Position numbers and translations under genes: made by a program. Shown piece after piece: positions 14,701 to 24,100 of a stretch of 64,000 nt of DNA. The first letter of the stretch is position 1; each line of letters opens with the position of its first letter. The notes beneath the pieces were generated by a model. It made no database searches, was not told where the DNA came from, and worked only from the letters and a program-made list of their open reading frames with translations. The DNA is taken from positions 1 to 64,000 of the forward strand of contig JAVDPD010000028.1 in NCBI GenBank assembly GCA_031296935.1, written 5' to 3'. This DNA comes from Cerasicoccus maritimus (GTDB lineage: Bacteria; Verrucomicrobiota; Verrucomicrobiia; Opitutales; Cerasicoccaceae).

Positions 14701-16768
14701 TGCTCATCACCACCTCCCCCGTTCCCTGTAAGACCGGGTCCGCGCTCAGGAATGTCAGGTAGGTTGCATTTCCAACCGAGTTCAGGTTGATCGTATCGTT
14801 GTTGGTCAAATTACCAACGATGTTCACACCTCGATTGTTGCCTACCGGGACCGGGACGTTGAGCGTGATGCTGTTCAACGTGGGATTGCCAGACAGCGAA
14901 ATAGTCCCCGTGCCCTCGGCGTCAATTGAGCCACCATTAATGACCGTAGAGTTGTAAAGCCGCAGATAAGATTCATCGCCGATTTCGATGGTGTTGTCGG
15001 TATTCGTGTAAGTTGCGGCGTAAAGGTGGAGACCGCCAGTCCCAGTCGTGCGCAAAAGGCCTTCGTTGAGGAAACCGCTACCGTTGGGGTCAATGGCCAG
15101 AGCGACACTGCGATTCGCCAGGATGGTCCCTTGGTTGATCAATCCGCCACCGTTGTTCAGCAAGTTACCAGCGCCACTGATCATGTGGCCGTCCGCCAGA
15201 GTCAACACAGTGTTCGGCGCAAAGATGAAATTGGCACCGCTGTTCCCCATGACCACCTGCCCATCTCCCTTGAGGACCGGGTTCTCGTAGTTGAACGTAA
15301 GGAATGTCGTATTGCCAACCGAGTTCAGGCTGATCGTATTGTTGTTCGTAAAATCGGTGTAGAGATTAACACCCCGGTTATTCGGTACGGGCAACGGCGC
15401 ATCCAGAGTGACATTTTCAAGGGTTGGATTGCCCGACAATGAAATCGTGCCAGAACCGCCCTCCGTCGCCAAAATATTCCCATCAATGATGTGAGTGCTG
15501 TTATACAGGCGCAGCAGCGAGCCATTGCCAATTTCGAACGTGTGGTCGGTGTTGGTATAGACACCGGCAGCCAGTGAAATTCCCCCTGTGCCCGAGGCCA
15601 AGAGGGTGCCTTCGTTCACAAAACCCAGCGCAGATGGATCAATGAAGAGCGCAGTGCTACGATTGCCAATGATGCTCCCCTGGTTGATGATACCGCCGCC
15701 GTTATTGAGCAAATTACCGGCTCCGATGATGGTCTGCCCGCTGCCAACTGTCAGCACCGCGTTGGGCGCAAAAATATAGTTGGCGCTGCTGTTACCCATG
15801 GAAATTGTTCCAGTACCGGAGAGCGTCTGGTCTCCGCCACTAAACGAGAGAAAGGTAGTATTACCTACTGAACTAAGATTGACCGTGCCGTCATTGACGA
15901 ACCCACCGTAGAGATATACCCCGTGGTTATTCGAAACGTTCAAGACCCCATTTAACCGAATGCCGCTAGTAAAAGATGGATTGCCCGATGTGAAAAAGTC
16001 ACCGGAGCCCGTCGTCTGTAGCTCACCGCCATCGATAACCGTGCTGTTGTACAAGCGAATCCGCGAACCATCCCCCACGGAAATCACGTGCCCGGTATTC
16101 GTGTAGGTCGCCGCGTAGAGATTCATACCGCCCGAACCCGTCGCGGAGAGGACCCCCTGATTCACAAATCCACTGGCACTCGGGTCGATGCTTAAGGCAG
16201 ACGTGCGCGTCGCGATGACGCTGCCCTGGTTGATCATGCCACCAGAATTATTCAAAAGATTTCCAGCCCCGTAAATGGTGTGCCCCGGCCCGTTGGTAAT
16301 GACGTTGCTAGACGTTAAATAATTTGCCCCGCTATTGCCCATGCTGATGCTGCCGCTGCCGCTGATCGTCGAGGCATTGGGAAAATAAAGCTGAGTCGTG
16401 TTGCCCACGCTGCTCAGGCTAAGCAGACCGTTATTCTGAAAGGCCACGACCGGATTCGCCCCGGCCAGCGTCAACGTGCGATTGTTGGTAATATTGAGGC
16501 TGTCACCCGAGCTGATGTTGAGCGAATTCAGCGTCGTACTGCCGAGGTTGAACGTCACGGCGGAATTGCCAGCAGCGCCGCCATCGATATACACGTCGAA
16601 GGCTGAACTATTCGGAATCACGAAATCGAACCAATTGCCTTGGGTGTTCCAATTACTCGTCCCGCCGACCCAGGTCGCGTCCGTAGCATACGCAGCGTTA
16701 CTGGCCCACAGCGACAACGAGGCGCTGCAGACAATCCGCCAAAGCGGTGTGCAGAAAAGGTGTTTCAT
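5732..16768 (-). CDS. Giant multidomain secreted protein (~3678 aa)
   Basis: The signal peptide MKHLFCTPLWRIVCSASLSLWASNAAYA begins at ATG 16768. Residues ~30-990 form a beta-helix-like passenger with at least five tandem repeats of ~182 aa, each centred on LLNNGGGxINQGTIIADRS-like text. Then come an MBG-like domain (~1100-1165, QIFDGNPKPVTVT), Calx-beta modules (~1350-1655), a CARDB-like module (~1655-1780, YLSRDAILDSGD), a poly-Gly linker (~2343-2377), a Cys-rich segment (~2400-2640), cadherin/He_PIG modules (~3200-3395) and a C-terminal YTIQRSQQLDGGW beta domain common in Verrucomicrobia. There is no PEP-CTERM tail. It is probably a surface adhesin or matrix protein. A 12-bp gap to the following PEP-CTERM gene suggests an operon. 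Confidence 0.8.
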   Translation of the reverse strand: MKHLFCTPLWRIVCSASLSLWASNAAYATDATWVGGTSNWNTQGNWFDFVIPNSSAFDVYIDGGAAGNSAVTFNLGSTTLNSLNISSGDSLNITNNRTLTLAGANPVVAFQNNGLLSLSSVGNTTQLYFPNASTISGSGSISMGNSGANYLTSSNVITNGPGHTIYGAGNLLNNSGGMINQGSVIATRTSALSIDPSASGFVNQGVLSATGSGGMNLYAATYTNTGHVISVGDGSRIRLYNSTVIDGGELQTTGSGDFFTSGNPSFTSGIRLNGVLNVSNNHGVYLYGGFVNDGTVNLSSVGNTTFLSFSGGDQTLSGTGTISMGNSSANYIFAPNAVLTVGSGQTIIGAGNLLNNGGGIINQGSIIGNRSTALFIDPSALGFVNEGTLLASGTGGISLAAGVYTNTDHTFEIGNGSLLRLYNSTHIIDGNILATEGGSGTISLSGNPTLENVTLDAPLPVPNNRGVNLYTDFTNNNTISLNSVGNTTFLTFNYENPVLKGDGQVVMGNSGANFIFAPNTVLTLADGHMISGAGNLLNNGGGLINQGTILANRSVALAIDPNGSGFLNEGLLRTTGTGGLHLYAATYTNTDNTIEIGDESYLRLYNSTVINGGSIDAEGTGTISLSGNPTLNSITLNVPVPVGNNRGVNIVGNLTNNDTINLNSVGNATYLTFLSADPVLQGTGEVVMSTNSANYLFASGQTLTLAAEQTVRGAGNFLNNGGGMLNLGTIIADRSTALAIDPDSRGFVNQGTMRTTGSGGFALYGGSFDNTDNVIEIGSGSRVTLYNSTSLVGGELLATDDGTGTVNLGGTPTLTDVTLSANMSIGNNRSINLSGTFTNNRTITLNSVGNTTYLNFLGANPALNGSGEVVLSNNNANFIFASSGILTVGPEQTIRGAGNLLNNGGAMINQGTIIADRSNRLYIDPNASGFTNEGRLLATGSGGVYFYGGPFTNAEGGVIGGTSTVNLTNATFTNNGSIAPGTSAGALSITGNVPFAATSSLDIEIGGVTAGTEYDVLNVSGSMTLDGNLNVSLINDYLPPSGAVFTIAQAGSISGAFDNVIGGKVVFPEGEFDVTITSTTIELSNFAAAVDPTKRVADVVLTDLDQIFDGNPKPVTVTTDPADLTVAVTYNGSSTPPTAVGSYDVFAEIVDDNYLGRATGRLNIVASQTLTFDPITPGPTATLSATASSGLPVVFSATPSRVAVIEGNTLIARRGGEVVVTAAQEGNGEFLPVSETQTLRLPPIISGLTTSGALINDGRIFQTGAPSVELVVLDDIGIADVVFALRKSGEANFTDFATDSDAAGGWAATLPVTENGDGIFELRAIATAMDDVTVQIVRTVEFQIRPVITLALDSAAYLEGDEITGTVSIDVARTVDTQLSFAISPTGLIAASSPVIIPAGSLSQTFTLNLFQDHAIEPDEVVTLRAQTSTAQSNAVTIDVLDDDLPTISLALDNTSVSENAGENATFGTVTRTPVSTLPLTVQLTSSDTSAATVPTSITIPANMSNARFPITAIDDGGFDGSQTTSIGAAVVISGEIVATADPVDLIVTDDEEPRLELVGPDAGFLPEGGEGTLTIRRAAPDISAELVVTLTDVDSIFTLPPTATIPADASETTVTITAIAESGDQGERFGEITATASGLAPASIELSVTDRGLADLRVSGGTAPATVSTGEFFSFTFNLANSGLGPTDFPFSTRVYLSRDAILDSGDEQIKEIFNSSQIGIGELTRSETVRAPQEAGVFYLILNVDARNAQAELFEDNNVFFFPQPITVEPAYTATVSTETVTAPAALPVIFTGSAMSDGDPVPFSLVNIHITSNGVTRIISALTDSLGDFEITWTPLLGESGFYQVGAAHPGVSNAPVQDSFTLLNLSDDGFPDGFTRIEEGTTKAITGTIGNPNEIELTGLEVMVEGFPEEITATLPTIPETLAAGASLPLSIDFAVDDDYTGNFEGALVVQTAEGVIIYVPLLIQAYAEEAVLVFSPTSVNAAVLRGGQRVIPLRVSNQGGAPSGELTVSLPPLPWLKLSTPAKIPSIEPDGVAEVNLLLMPDDDVALTEYRGTMAVGSTTVRPATIPFNFRVVTDERGDLLVDVIDEFYYFSEERPRPKVEDANVVVADAISGETIASGTTDETGQVLLSNLRGGYYTLRVNGPKHASETLNVFLEPGEENFQQVFITRQSVTYNFSVREITIEDRYQITIETTFETNVPKPVVTIEPAVLELDDLVALGQSKVINYKVTNHGLIAAEAGGIDFTDHPFFEITPLVDEFGTISAMGSLTVPVTVRRIGEFDDEGNPRYLADLTGDTFAKKKPRADSSVPCSVGGTLHYSYVCGPIDIDKTIYIPGSGLSCPSGSGGGGGGGGGGIGGGGGGGGGGGYGTGGGPGRRYFPAPDVVYNFTAPATQNECPCFPVDELCLGGSASVDLKAVASSLSSAVSGVLPPWASVEDVEITVSADGELCICCDASGNLGLKGNGSATATVSGSIIIGYSGGFELEEGDGIVDGSISLSALAGVKTDLSGSLSLTLNKECGGKTNACISGSVSANLFAGLQGEGGASLTLLSESGVEQTVSGKAEGTIGTNGTAQATVSGCLDGTFKFEACASVQVLANASVTIETPAGEETIGVNGDGPKLEIGSCAGGDGPAATARLVKIAKNGDVEIIADDVIQPEPFVLEVPGDQFRVPDQDLIDEVFNDDLDFGSGVCAQVKLRINQDLVTTRSAFLATLELENNDEISLTNVQADIEIRDAEGNDASEHFNISVTRTTGVDLSGGPGTIASGSAGTVEWTIIPRDTAAPESDTVYTIGGLLQYDQEGNTISVPVETVEVTVMPDAALYLEYYHQRDVFSDDPFTEIIEPAIPYQLAVVVENRGFGTANSLSITSAQPEIVDNEKGLLIDFQIIATQVAGENLLPSLNANFGDILPGERKVGTWFFTSTLQGLFLDYNATFEHITGLGDPRLSLIKEVTIYEMIHAIYALGELDDGLPDFLTNDEADPEDLPDTIHLSGGEVFPVAVVQEATHPAVTSENLTVQLDFTADAGWTYLRIPDPGKGIFRLVSVMRSDGRVIPLDDNVWVTDRTFRGLGRPPIRENTFHLVDDDSTGIYTLEYVLDDGDETAPTSTIAELPGTSPETFVVNWSSDDPKARYNIYVSENAGPFTLWQERVADESAIYMGEVGSSYGFYSVAIDNSGNVEEKPVSAESTTLVQAGANQPPVFTSPASFTLAEGGTLNTFLRATDPDGASSSIRYSLISSDHPNFILNEATGALSFVSNEVDGGETVLLTVAATDTGLPQEQTQQQISIAIEDSNAAPTVTDPGLLMAEVGVELSVELEAMDADQPTQTLSYALLDGPDGMAVDSETGILTWTPGASDVGGTFTASVEVSDDGTPSESTVLELTIKVEGDPIPVLVVSGPDESPLSRGATVDVGGLNDTITLMLENTGTGSLNIANIGFSGGLASAFSLDTASTNLNLESGQSTTFEITLVSGGGFLFANLLIDSDVDDFNLSIEGYVNRPPEFNPMRVATNFETSVDLAVEKILARAFDADGHVITVEGVDEASAEGGTVQLLGGVIRYTPGTGFSGEDNFNITLVDSLDATTLGQILMEVRPDTTSGTTGSNAPSIEVLDGGAIAVTIYGIPGRSYTIQRSQQLDGGWGDIGSITIDSNGKGVFTDEAPPGGSVFYRLIHNNL
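9655..9722 (-). repeat. Poly-glycine (GGN) tract inside giant protein
   Basis: On the plus strand this stretch is almost pure CCG/CCA triplets. It encodes two runs of about ten glycines separated by a single Ile, following CPSGS and ending YGTGGGPGRR. It is in frame with the giant CDS and probably serves as a flexible linker between the N-terminal passenger part and the Cys-rich part. Triplet repetition makes it prone to slippage, so its length may vary between strains without a frameshift. Confidence 0.8.
14030..16270 (-). repeat. Tandem ~546-bp coding repeats in giant protein
   Basis: The same block, recognisable by LLNNGGxxINQGTI, recurs at about 14055, 14600, 15140, 15690 and 16245, a period of roughly 545-555 bp (about 182 aa). 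Each unit has 'NVGNTTxL.F', 'NSANYIFA', 'GAGNLLNNGGG', 'IDPxxxGFVNQG' and 'YNSTxIxGG' landmarks in order. The copies are diverged in DNA but clearly homologous, indicating old duplications. The fold is probably a right-handed beta-helix, as in autotransporter passengers. Confidence 0.8.
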
Positions 16769-16867
16769 GGCAGTTTGAGTAGAAATTAAAATTTTGTCAT
16801 GTGATGCAGCCAAATGCCCACAAATCAAAAAGCAGTATCATCAAACTACAGGAAACACCTGAGACAG

Positions 16868-16903
16868 GCAACTCATTATCCTGCACATAAAAACTTTTAA
16901 CAA
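16868..16903 (-). promoter_or_regulatory. Candidate sigma-70 promoter of giant protein gene
   Basis: On the minus strand TTGTTA (plus 16898-16903) is followed after exactly 17 nt by GATAAT (plus 16875-16880), giving a start near 16868 and a leader of about 100 nt before ATG 16768. The spacing and five of six matches in the -10 box support it. No activator site is recognised. Confidence 0.45.
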
Positions 16904-17007
16904 TTGATTGAATCAATGCGGAAAAAGTGACTTTTCGCAGTGATCAAGCGAACAAAAACCAGGGCCATCCAGCCCCGATTTCCCTATTCAACAACAATGA
17001 AGTAACA

Positions 17008-18054
17008 TTATGGCGTCACGCCAGTGCGCGGATCGCTCGTCACCACGTCCCAAATGGTCTGCTGAACCGCGCGCACGAGCTCCGCGTATTCGGGCTTATC
17101 GAGGCCATAGGGTGCCGCCGACATGCCCACCGGATTCTGGCCGCTGAGCACGGTGAAAATCGTTGAGCCAGAAATAAAGATGCCCAGTGCATTCTCTTTG
17201 TGTGGGATGGGATTAAAGTGAATTGCGTCGGCGTAGAGGATGTTTGCGCCGTCAGCAAAGGTCGTGTCATCGTCCAGACCGGGAAGCAAATCGGGGTCCT
17301 GCGCAGCTAGTTTCTCCAAGCCCGGGAGCTCGCCTGCCTTGATCTTGGCGTCGATCCGAAAGACCACTTCGCCTACCGGAATCAGTCGCACCGGCGTTTT
17401 CAGCATCGGGTATTTGTCGTTCAGGTAGTTTAGCAACTGACCATAAAAGTCGCGCGAGGCGGCGTTCTTGGCCGCGGTCCAATCGTCATCTTCGAGCGTT
17501 GCCGTGTAACTGGCCTCCCAGGCAGCGGGGAAGTCGATATTGAGCGGCTTCTTCGTGCCCTTCTCCTTATCGCGGCGCGGCCAGGTCGCGTAGATGTAAA
17601 ACGTGTCCGTCGCCTTATGCTCCAGCGCGAGGTCTATGAAGTTGCACGCGCCACCGTAGGTGTCCTTCATCTTGCTGAGGAAGGGCTGCATGACGAGCGC
17701 ATCCCATTGGTGCTCGGTCAGACCGGTTTCATAACGACCAAAGCGCGGCTCCGGGCGCTTGTCGAACGGGTTGGTGTCGGGGGCAAACGTATCGCCGCTG
17801 GGCACATTCGTTTCCCAGGCGATCCACTTCTGGCTGGGCTCGTCTTTGTAATTCCAGTGGCGGATCAGCGACTTGCCACCCGAGAGCTGCGAACCGAATT
17901 GCAGATCAATCCCCCGCTCCCCAAAAAGCGTGTGCACGCGGTCAAGCGTCGTGCTGGCAGTCAGGCTATTGCCGATAAAATAAACGTTCAGCGTTTCTTC
18001 GGCGCGCACGCACAGCGGCGCCAGCGCAAGGAGGAGGTAGGGGAATACTTTCAT
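17008..18054 (-). CDS. Secreted SGNH-type hydrolase-like protein
   Basis: A 348-residue protein with a signal peptide (MKVFPYLLLALAPLCVRAEE) starting at ATG 18054. The mature N-terminus has YFIGNSLT, which fits block I of SGNH hydrolases with the nucleophilic Ser. A Gly-containing block follows (SQLSGGKSL), then an aromatic/Asn segment, and near the C-terminus ADAIHFNP, which fits the Asp-x-x-His block V of the family. These enzymes are esterases, sugar O-acetyl esterases or lipases. Secretion and the neighbours (giant exoproteins) suggest action on extracellular polysaccharide or lipid. It lies 95 bp downstream of another giant secreted protein on the same strand. The substrate is unknown. 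Confidence 0.7.
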   Translation of the reverse strand: MKVFPYLLLALAPLCVRAEETLNVYFIGNSLTASTTLDRVHTLFGERGIDLQFGSQLSGGKSLIRHWNYKDEPSQKWIAWETNVPSGDTFAPDTNPFDKRPEPRFGRYETGLTEHQWDALVMQPFLSKMKDTYGGACNFIDLALEHKATDTFYIYATWPRRDKEKGTKKPLNIDFPAAWEASYTATLEDDDWTAAKNAASRDFYGQLLNYLNDKYPMLKTPVRLIPVGEVVFRIDAKIKAGELPGLEKLAAQDPDLLPGLDDDTTFADGANILYADAIHFNPIPHKENALGIFISGSTIFTVLSGQNPVGMSAAPYGLDKPEYAELVRAVQQTIWDVVTSDPRTGVTP

Positions 18055-18149
18055 GGGTCTTGAAAAGAATTCACTATGACGACCATACGCCAAAGAAGAA
18101 AGCTTCAAACCATGACTTCATTTGCACTTAAGCATACACTAAACCGCGA

Positions 18150-21100
18150 TCAATCTTCCGCTAAAACCCTCACCCGAATGAACGCCGCTTCCTCTGGATT
18201 GACACCTACTGGCAAGAGCGAGCGCACCACCACGAGGTCATAATCAACGCCGGGTTCACGCTCAACGACTTCAGTGTAGGCGTCCCCACTGCGCCAAGCC
18301 GCGTCGAAGCCATTATTGGTCTCGACGATGTATTCCAATCCTTTGGCCGAACGACTTTCGCGGTATTCAATACCCAGGTAGAGCACGTCATCCTGATCCT
18401 CGAAAAGAATGATCTGCGGCGCGCCATTCAGTGAATCCGAAGCCGTCGGATCGAGGGCAAATGCATACTCCAGGAGCGTGGGCAATCCGTCCAATTCGCT
18501 GTCGGCCAAATACCCACTGATCGCATCATTCGCACCATCCACAGCGCCATATGCCAATACGCGAAACTGGTTAAAAGGAAGGTCGTTAATCGTCACTATT
18601 GCCTCACTTTGATAAGGCAGCAAATCATAGCCAACGCCATCAAGCAGCGTTAAGATTACATCTTCGGGCCCTTCCAAATCATTGTCCGCCAAGGGAGCAA
18701 TCACCACTGTGGTGAATGAGGCGCCGGCAGGTATTTCCACGGAATGACTTTGCGATGCAAAGTCCACACCTTCCACAGCCACGCCACTCAGTTCAAAGCT
18801 GACCGTGAGTGCGCCGCTGACATCATCCACCACCCGATAAATCTGGAACGAAGCTGGCGTTAAGCCCTCTTCGCTTGCAGTTGCATCCAAGGCAACCACG
18901 CCCACACCATCGGAGCCGACGCCGGGATAATCGTCCGGATCAATCGGATCGGTGCCTGCGGCAATTTCAACGGCGTTCGTTGCGCCGTCGCCGTCAAAGT
19001 CATCGCTGCCCAGCACGTCTTGAATCAAGGCAATCGCGTCCGTCCCATCGGCGTCGATGATGCGTAATTCCTCGGCGTCGGGCAGTGAATCCTCATCCAA
19101 GTCGCTATCAATGTGGCCATCCGTGGCGTCGAGACGGAATTGACGCAGCGCTCCACGTCGATCGTCGTTCATGAAGCTCGCGTAGAGCGTGGCTTCGCCG
19201 TCGCCAGTGCTGACCAGTTCGAGTTCGGTGTAGGCACCCGGCGTTTGCGAAATGATGGTTCCGCTGTCGATCGGCGCCATTGGCGAACGCTGAACCACTG
19301 CATAGTTTAAGTCTTGCTGCTCGGTCGTTTCGTCTGTCTCAGTCCACGCCACGAAATACTGCCGCGACTGATTCTGCACGGGCTCAATAGCGATGATCTC
19401 AGGGATCGTTCCCGCCAACACCGTGCCGTAATAAATCGAGCCGCTAATTGCGTCACTGGCATGCAACGAAATGCCACTGTTGTCAATTGAAGCCACTAAA
19501 ATATATGGACGCGAAGCACCAGTCGCATCCCGCTTCATGTCAAACGGCCGGTTCCGGCTCGGCAATATGCTTATCGGCGTATCGGAGCCTTCGGGCAGGT
19601 AGCGCAACGCGGAGTCATTTCGGTAAAACAGGCCAGCAGCATCGGTCGCTTCAACCCCCACCGGCGTCTCCAAATTGCGGAGGGCGTTATTGAGCGCATA
19701 GGCTTCGGGCGTCTGCCACGATCCATTCTCGTAGCGTGCGGAACCGAGATCAGCCACTTCGCTGTCGCGCCCTTCCAAAGCCAATTCCCAAGCCACGTAG
19801 GAGAACGTTCCTTCTGCGCGACCAGCCGTTACCCGACGCGCCACGCCATTGAGCTCCGCCACGGTTTCCGGAGCCGACCAAGTTGCCATATCTTCACTGC
19901 CGACAATCGCTCGGATCGTAGTTGGCGGCGATTCGAGATTGGCGTCATCAGCTGCAATTTCACTCCATGCGACAATCCATTCGCCCGTCCAATGTTCGAC
20001 GACTGCGAGGTCCACCACATACTCCGCTAAACCAATTTCAGAGGAACCAACAGAACCAAAGGAATGATCGTCCACGCGGTTCAGGAGACGAATCGACGTC
20101 CCTCCCCCATCGGCCCCTTCGGTGAAAATCAGGAAGCTCGCATTCGATTCCGGCACGGCTATGTGGCTGTGCACCGTAAGGTCGCTCAAGATCTCCGGCG
20201 CCTCACCGGTCACTTCGACCAGCGCATTCGCAGTTGAACGCTGCACCACCGTCATCGGAATGAACTCGATGAGCGAATCCGTCGTGAACTGATGGTCGAA
20301 GCGAATCAAATCCCACTCCCAAGACTTTTCCAACGTGGTCACGTAGAGATCGGCAAAGGCCTCAAGCGAACCCGTCATGCGACCGCTAATGCGTTCGATA
20401 GGCGGCCAGTCTCCAAATTTATTGGGCACAACGAGCACAGAGTTTTCGCTGCGTTCTTCGCTGTCTCCATCGAGTCCGGTCAGGTTAAAACGCGCCTTGG
20501 CGCCCGCATTTCCGCCGACCACATCAATGTCCATTCCAACCCCAAAGTTAAAGGTGAGAATGAATTCATCCGTTGGCCCGGGCTCATCTTCGGCTCCACC
20601 TAGGAAGTGGTTGCGCGGCGTGGTTTGAATCGGGTCATTGGTCGAAATAATGACGTATTCCTCAGAACCAGGAGTGGATGAAACCGGGAACTCTGGCTGC
20701 TGTAGCGCGGTGCGAGTCGGGTTATCTGTTTTCCAGGTGCGAGTGGCGTTCAGTGCGATATCTGCGTCCACAGCACCATAAATGACGAGTGCTTCCGAAA
20801 CCGACAGCCCGGCGAGAATGGGTCCGATGTAGGGCACCTTGCCCGTGACGGGTTCGAGGTTCATGCGCATGTTGATGTCGCTCATGCTGAAGTCCACACT
20901 GTGCTTCATGATGAGCTCTTTTTGCTCGGTCGAGCTGATTTGCTCCATAGCCGCTTTCACCGCGACTGAGCCAATCGAATACTCGACGCCCAAGTTTTGA
21001 ATGATCGGCGGGAAGTAACTTCGCGGGTCAAATTTGCCGTCACCCTTGAGCTCGATGTTTCCCTCAGTGAGGTCGTCGATGCGGAACTCCGTGCCAATGC

Positions 21101-24100
21101 CTAAGCCGACATCTCCGCTGTCGCCATCGAGCGTAAAAGCGCCGTCGCTCTCAAATGTGCCGCCCAGAAAGCCTGGAGCGAGACTAAGGATGCCAGCCCC
21201 GGGCACGCCGAGCCCCTCAGACCAATCGACGGCGAATTCGTAGTTGTAATTCACATGCTTGGGGTCTTCTTCACCTTCGGCTGCGATCTCCGCGGTGAAA
21301 TCCGGCAAGGCCACAAAACGCCCGTCCGGAAGGATTGCTTCGAGCTCTTCCCTGGTTGCCTGAGCACCGGCAATCAGCGCTACGGCATCCAACAAAGTGG
21401 CAAATGAGTCCGGCAAGCGAATGCCAAACAGCGCGGTGCTTTCGGTCGACGCCAGCTCTGGAATCTCTTCGACCAAAACTGCGCCGCCGCGCGTAACGAC
21501 CACGAGAACCGGGTCAAAATAGCCCGGAGGCAAGTCTGCTAAAGTCAGCGTGGCATCGATCGATTGCGTCAAATCCGTGGTCTCGAAATCCGTAGCGAGC
21601 AGGCGCTGAAACCAGACATTGCCGCGGTTCAAATCGACTTCGCTCGTGGGTTCTCCTTGCGAGGCAGTGTCGTCACCGTCGTCAGCCAAGTCAGCCAGCC
21701 AGGACAGGCGTTCGTCGTTCCCCGCAGGCAATGTAAAGGTCGCGAAACCTCCTAGTGTCCACGAACCATTCGACCAGATTCGCTGGTCGATCAACCAAAC
21801 TTCATCGACTGGATCATCGTAGTTGTAAGTTTCACTGCCAGAAGGAGTCGACGCGCCTTCTTCGTAAAAGCCGGGCAAGGTGGCGCTGTAGCTGCGCCCT
21901 TCAACGCTTGCTTGCCAAGTCATTTCCAAGGCTTCTTTAGCGCTGTCTTCAGAAAACAGCGTCGGATCACCAGCCCGTTTGAGGCCAGTGAAGAAATAGC
22001 CTCGGCGGTCGAAAACAGGAGCAGAGCCAACGCTCGGCGGTTCCAATGCATCAAGGGTCACTTCAATGTTGCTCAAACTCCAGTGGCTGCCTTCGACTTG
22101 CTGAGCTGTGGATTCATCCGGCTCAACGAATACACGCACGATCTGATACCCCGGCGCACGCACTTCGATGTAATGTGGCACCCAATCCGTGATGTAGGTG
22201 AACCCTCCTTCAATCGCGGCGCCTCCGCCTTCAGGATAGCGCTCCTCGATGCTCACTGGCAGGATTACACCCGTAGGTCCCTTGATAGTGAATTGCACTC
22301 CCTCAACATCAATTGCAGGGCCTGTTGTTTCCTTTAGATCAAACTCCACCGTGAGCGTTCGGCTCAGCAACATCGTCGTTGAATAAACTGGAGACAGCGC
22401 ATCTCCACGATTGACCAAAGTCGCATAGGCCTCGCTATCGCCAGTCTCAAAAGTCCAGCTATCACCGTTGAGCGCCACGCTCGGGTATTCATCCGGCGTT
22501 CCCGAAAAAGTGCCCGGAGCTGCGTTGGCCTGATTATTGATCAACACACCCACGTTGCTCAATTGCAGGCTCGGGTAAGCCGCGTTACGGACATCGACTG
22601 CGACAGAATAATTGACGCCCGGCGGAATGGATGGATTGGCGTTATTGCCTGGTCCGCCAATGATGATTTCCAAATTGTCCGAAGAACTCAGTTTATACCA
22701 GTCGTCTTCGGTGTAAAACCAGGCATCCGTCCAATGCCCCGTAATGGGGTTTCCTGAAAACGGCAAACTGCCAGCGTAATCGACCTGATAAATCCGCGCT
22801 CCTGTCGTGTGGCTGGAATACGCGCCATCACCACCATCTGCATCGGGATCCCACACGGCAACGGCGGCAATGACAGGGCTCGTGCCAAGCGTCGAGTCGC
22901 CCTCGATCTGAGTCGCGGCACCATCGATTGTTTCACCGGGAAACACTGACACTTCGCCGTAATCGAAGTCCACACCGCCCGGTGGCAAGCCCGGACCTGG
23001 GAAATCGATCAAGGTAATCTCGCTGGCGTCGGTTGGCGCCAAATTCGCACGCTCAGCTGTCAACGTGGGCGCATATGTGCCGGGGGGCAATTTTTTACGC
23101 TCAAATCGATAAGCTTCACCATCGGCATAAAGCGGCGCAGTCAACTCATCAACACCGAGGTCTACTTCTAGCTCTTGAAGTTCGATCAAATCCATGAAGC
23201 GATGCGCCACGACAGCTGACTCACCCCCTTGATCAAAACTCAAAATTGCATTCTCGTTCGGATCGTTGTTCACAATGACTTCTCCGGCGATCCCGTAAAC
23301 TTCCTCGCGCACTAACAAATCGAGTTGATAAACTCCGCCAGAGCTTATGCTCAAGCCTCGCGGCTCGATGTAGTCACCCCACGAGCTACGAGGCGTGCTG
23401 GGCTCGTAAATATCCGCCAGTGGCCAACCACGACTGTTTGTGAACCCGACACCCGACGGCTCATCTTTGGAGAGTCGTATACCCGCGCCCCAATAGCCAT
23501 CCATCATGTTTGGAAGTTTGATGCCGTAAATACCTGGTGGCAGTTCTAGCGAATAGCGACCTTGGGAATCTGTCGTAACTTCGATCTCTTGAAATGCTGA
23601 CTGCACTTTGGACTTCGCCATGTCGTGCACCTCGAAGATGATCGTTTCATTCGTGCGTGGTTTGTAAGCCGTTTCGCTGCCGGGCTGTAAGTCGTCCTGC
23701 TCCATCAGAAGCAGAACGCCCTCGACCGTCGCCAGTTCCACTTGGATATCGCCGACGACCATACCGCCCTCTCCGGGCAGATTCTCGACGCTGCCGCGGA
23801 AAGTCATCGCCAAATTAAATTCGTTATCCGACTGCAAGGTCAGATCGCCATCGAAGGCAAACTCCATGCGCTGAACAATGTCGACGACGACATCGTAACG
23901 TCCGGGAGGGAAATCCGCAAATCCGCTCGCCGACGAAATCACATTGCTGTTTTCCAACGTGTTCAGCGTGTAAAAAATCAAGTCATCCTCATAAATGCCT
24001 TCACTGTTCGAGCCTTTGTGTGGGACCAGGAAGCCTTGGTCTGACTGCACTGTGCCAAAGGAATTAGCCGTGAAACCTGTGTAATAAGGCACCGTTAATT

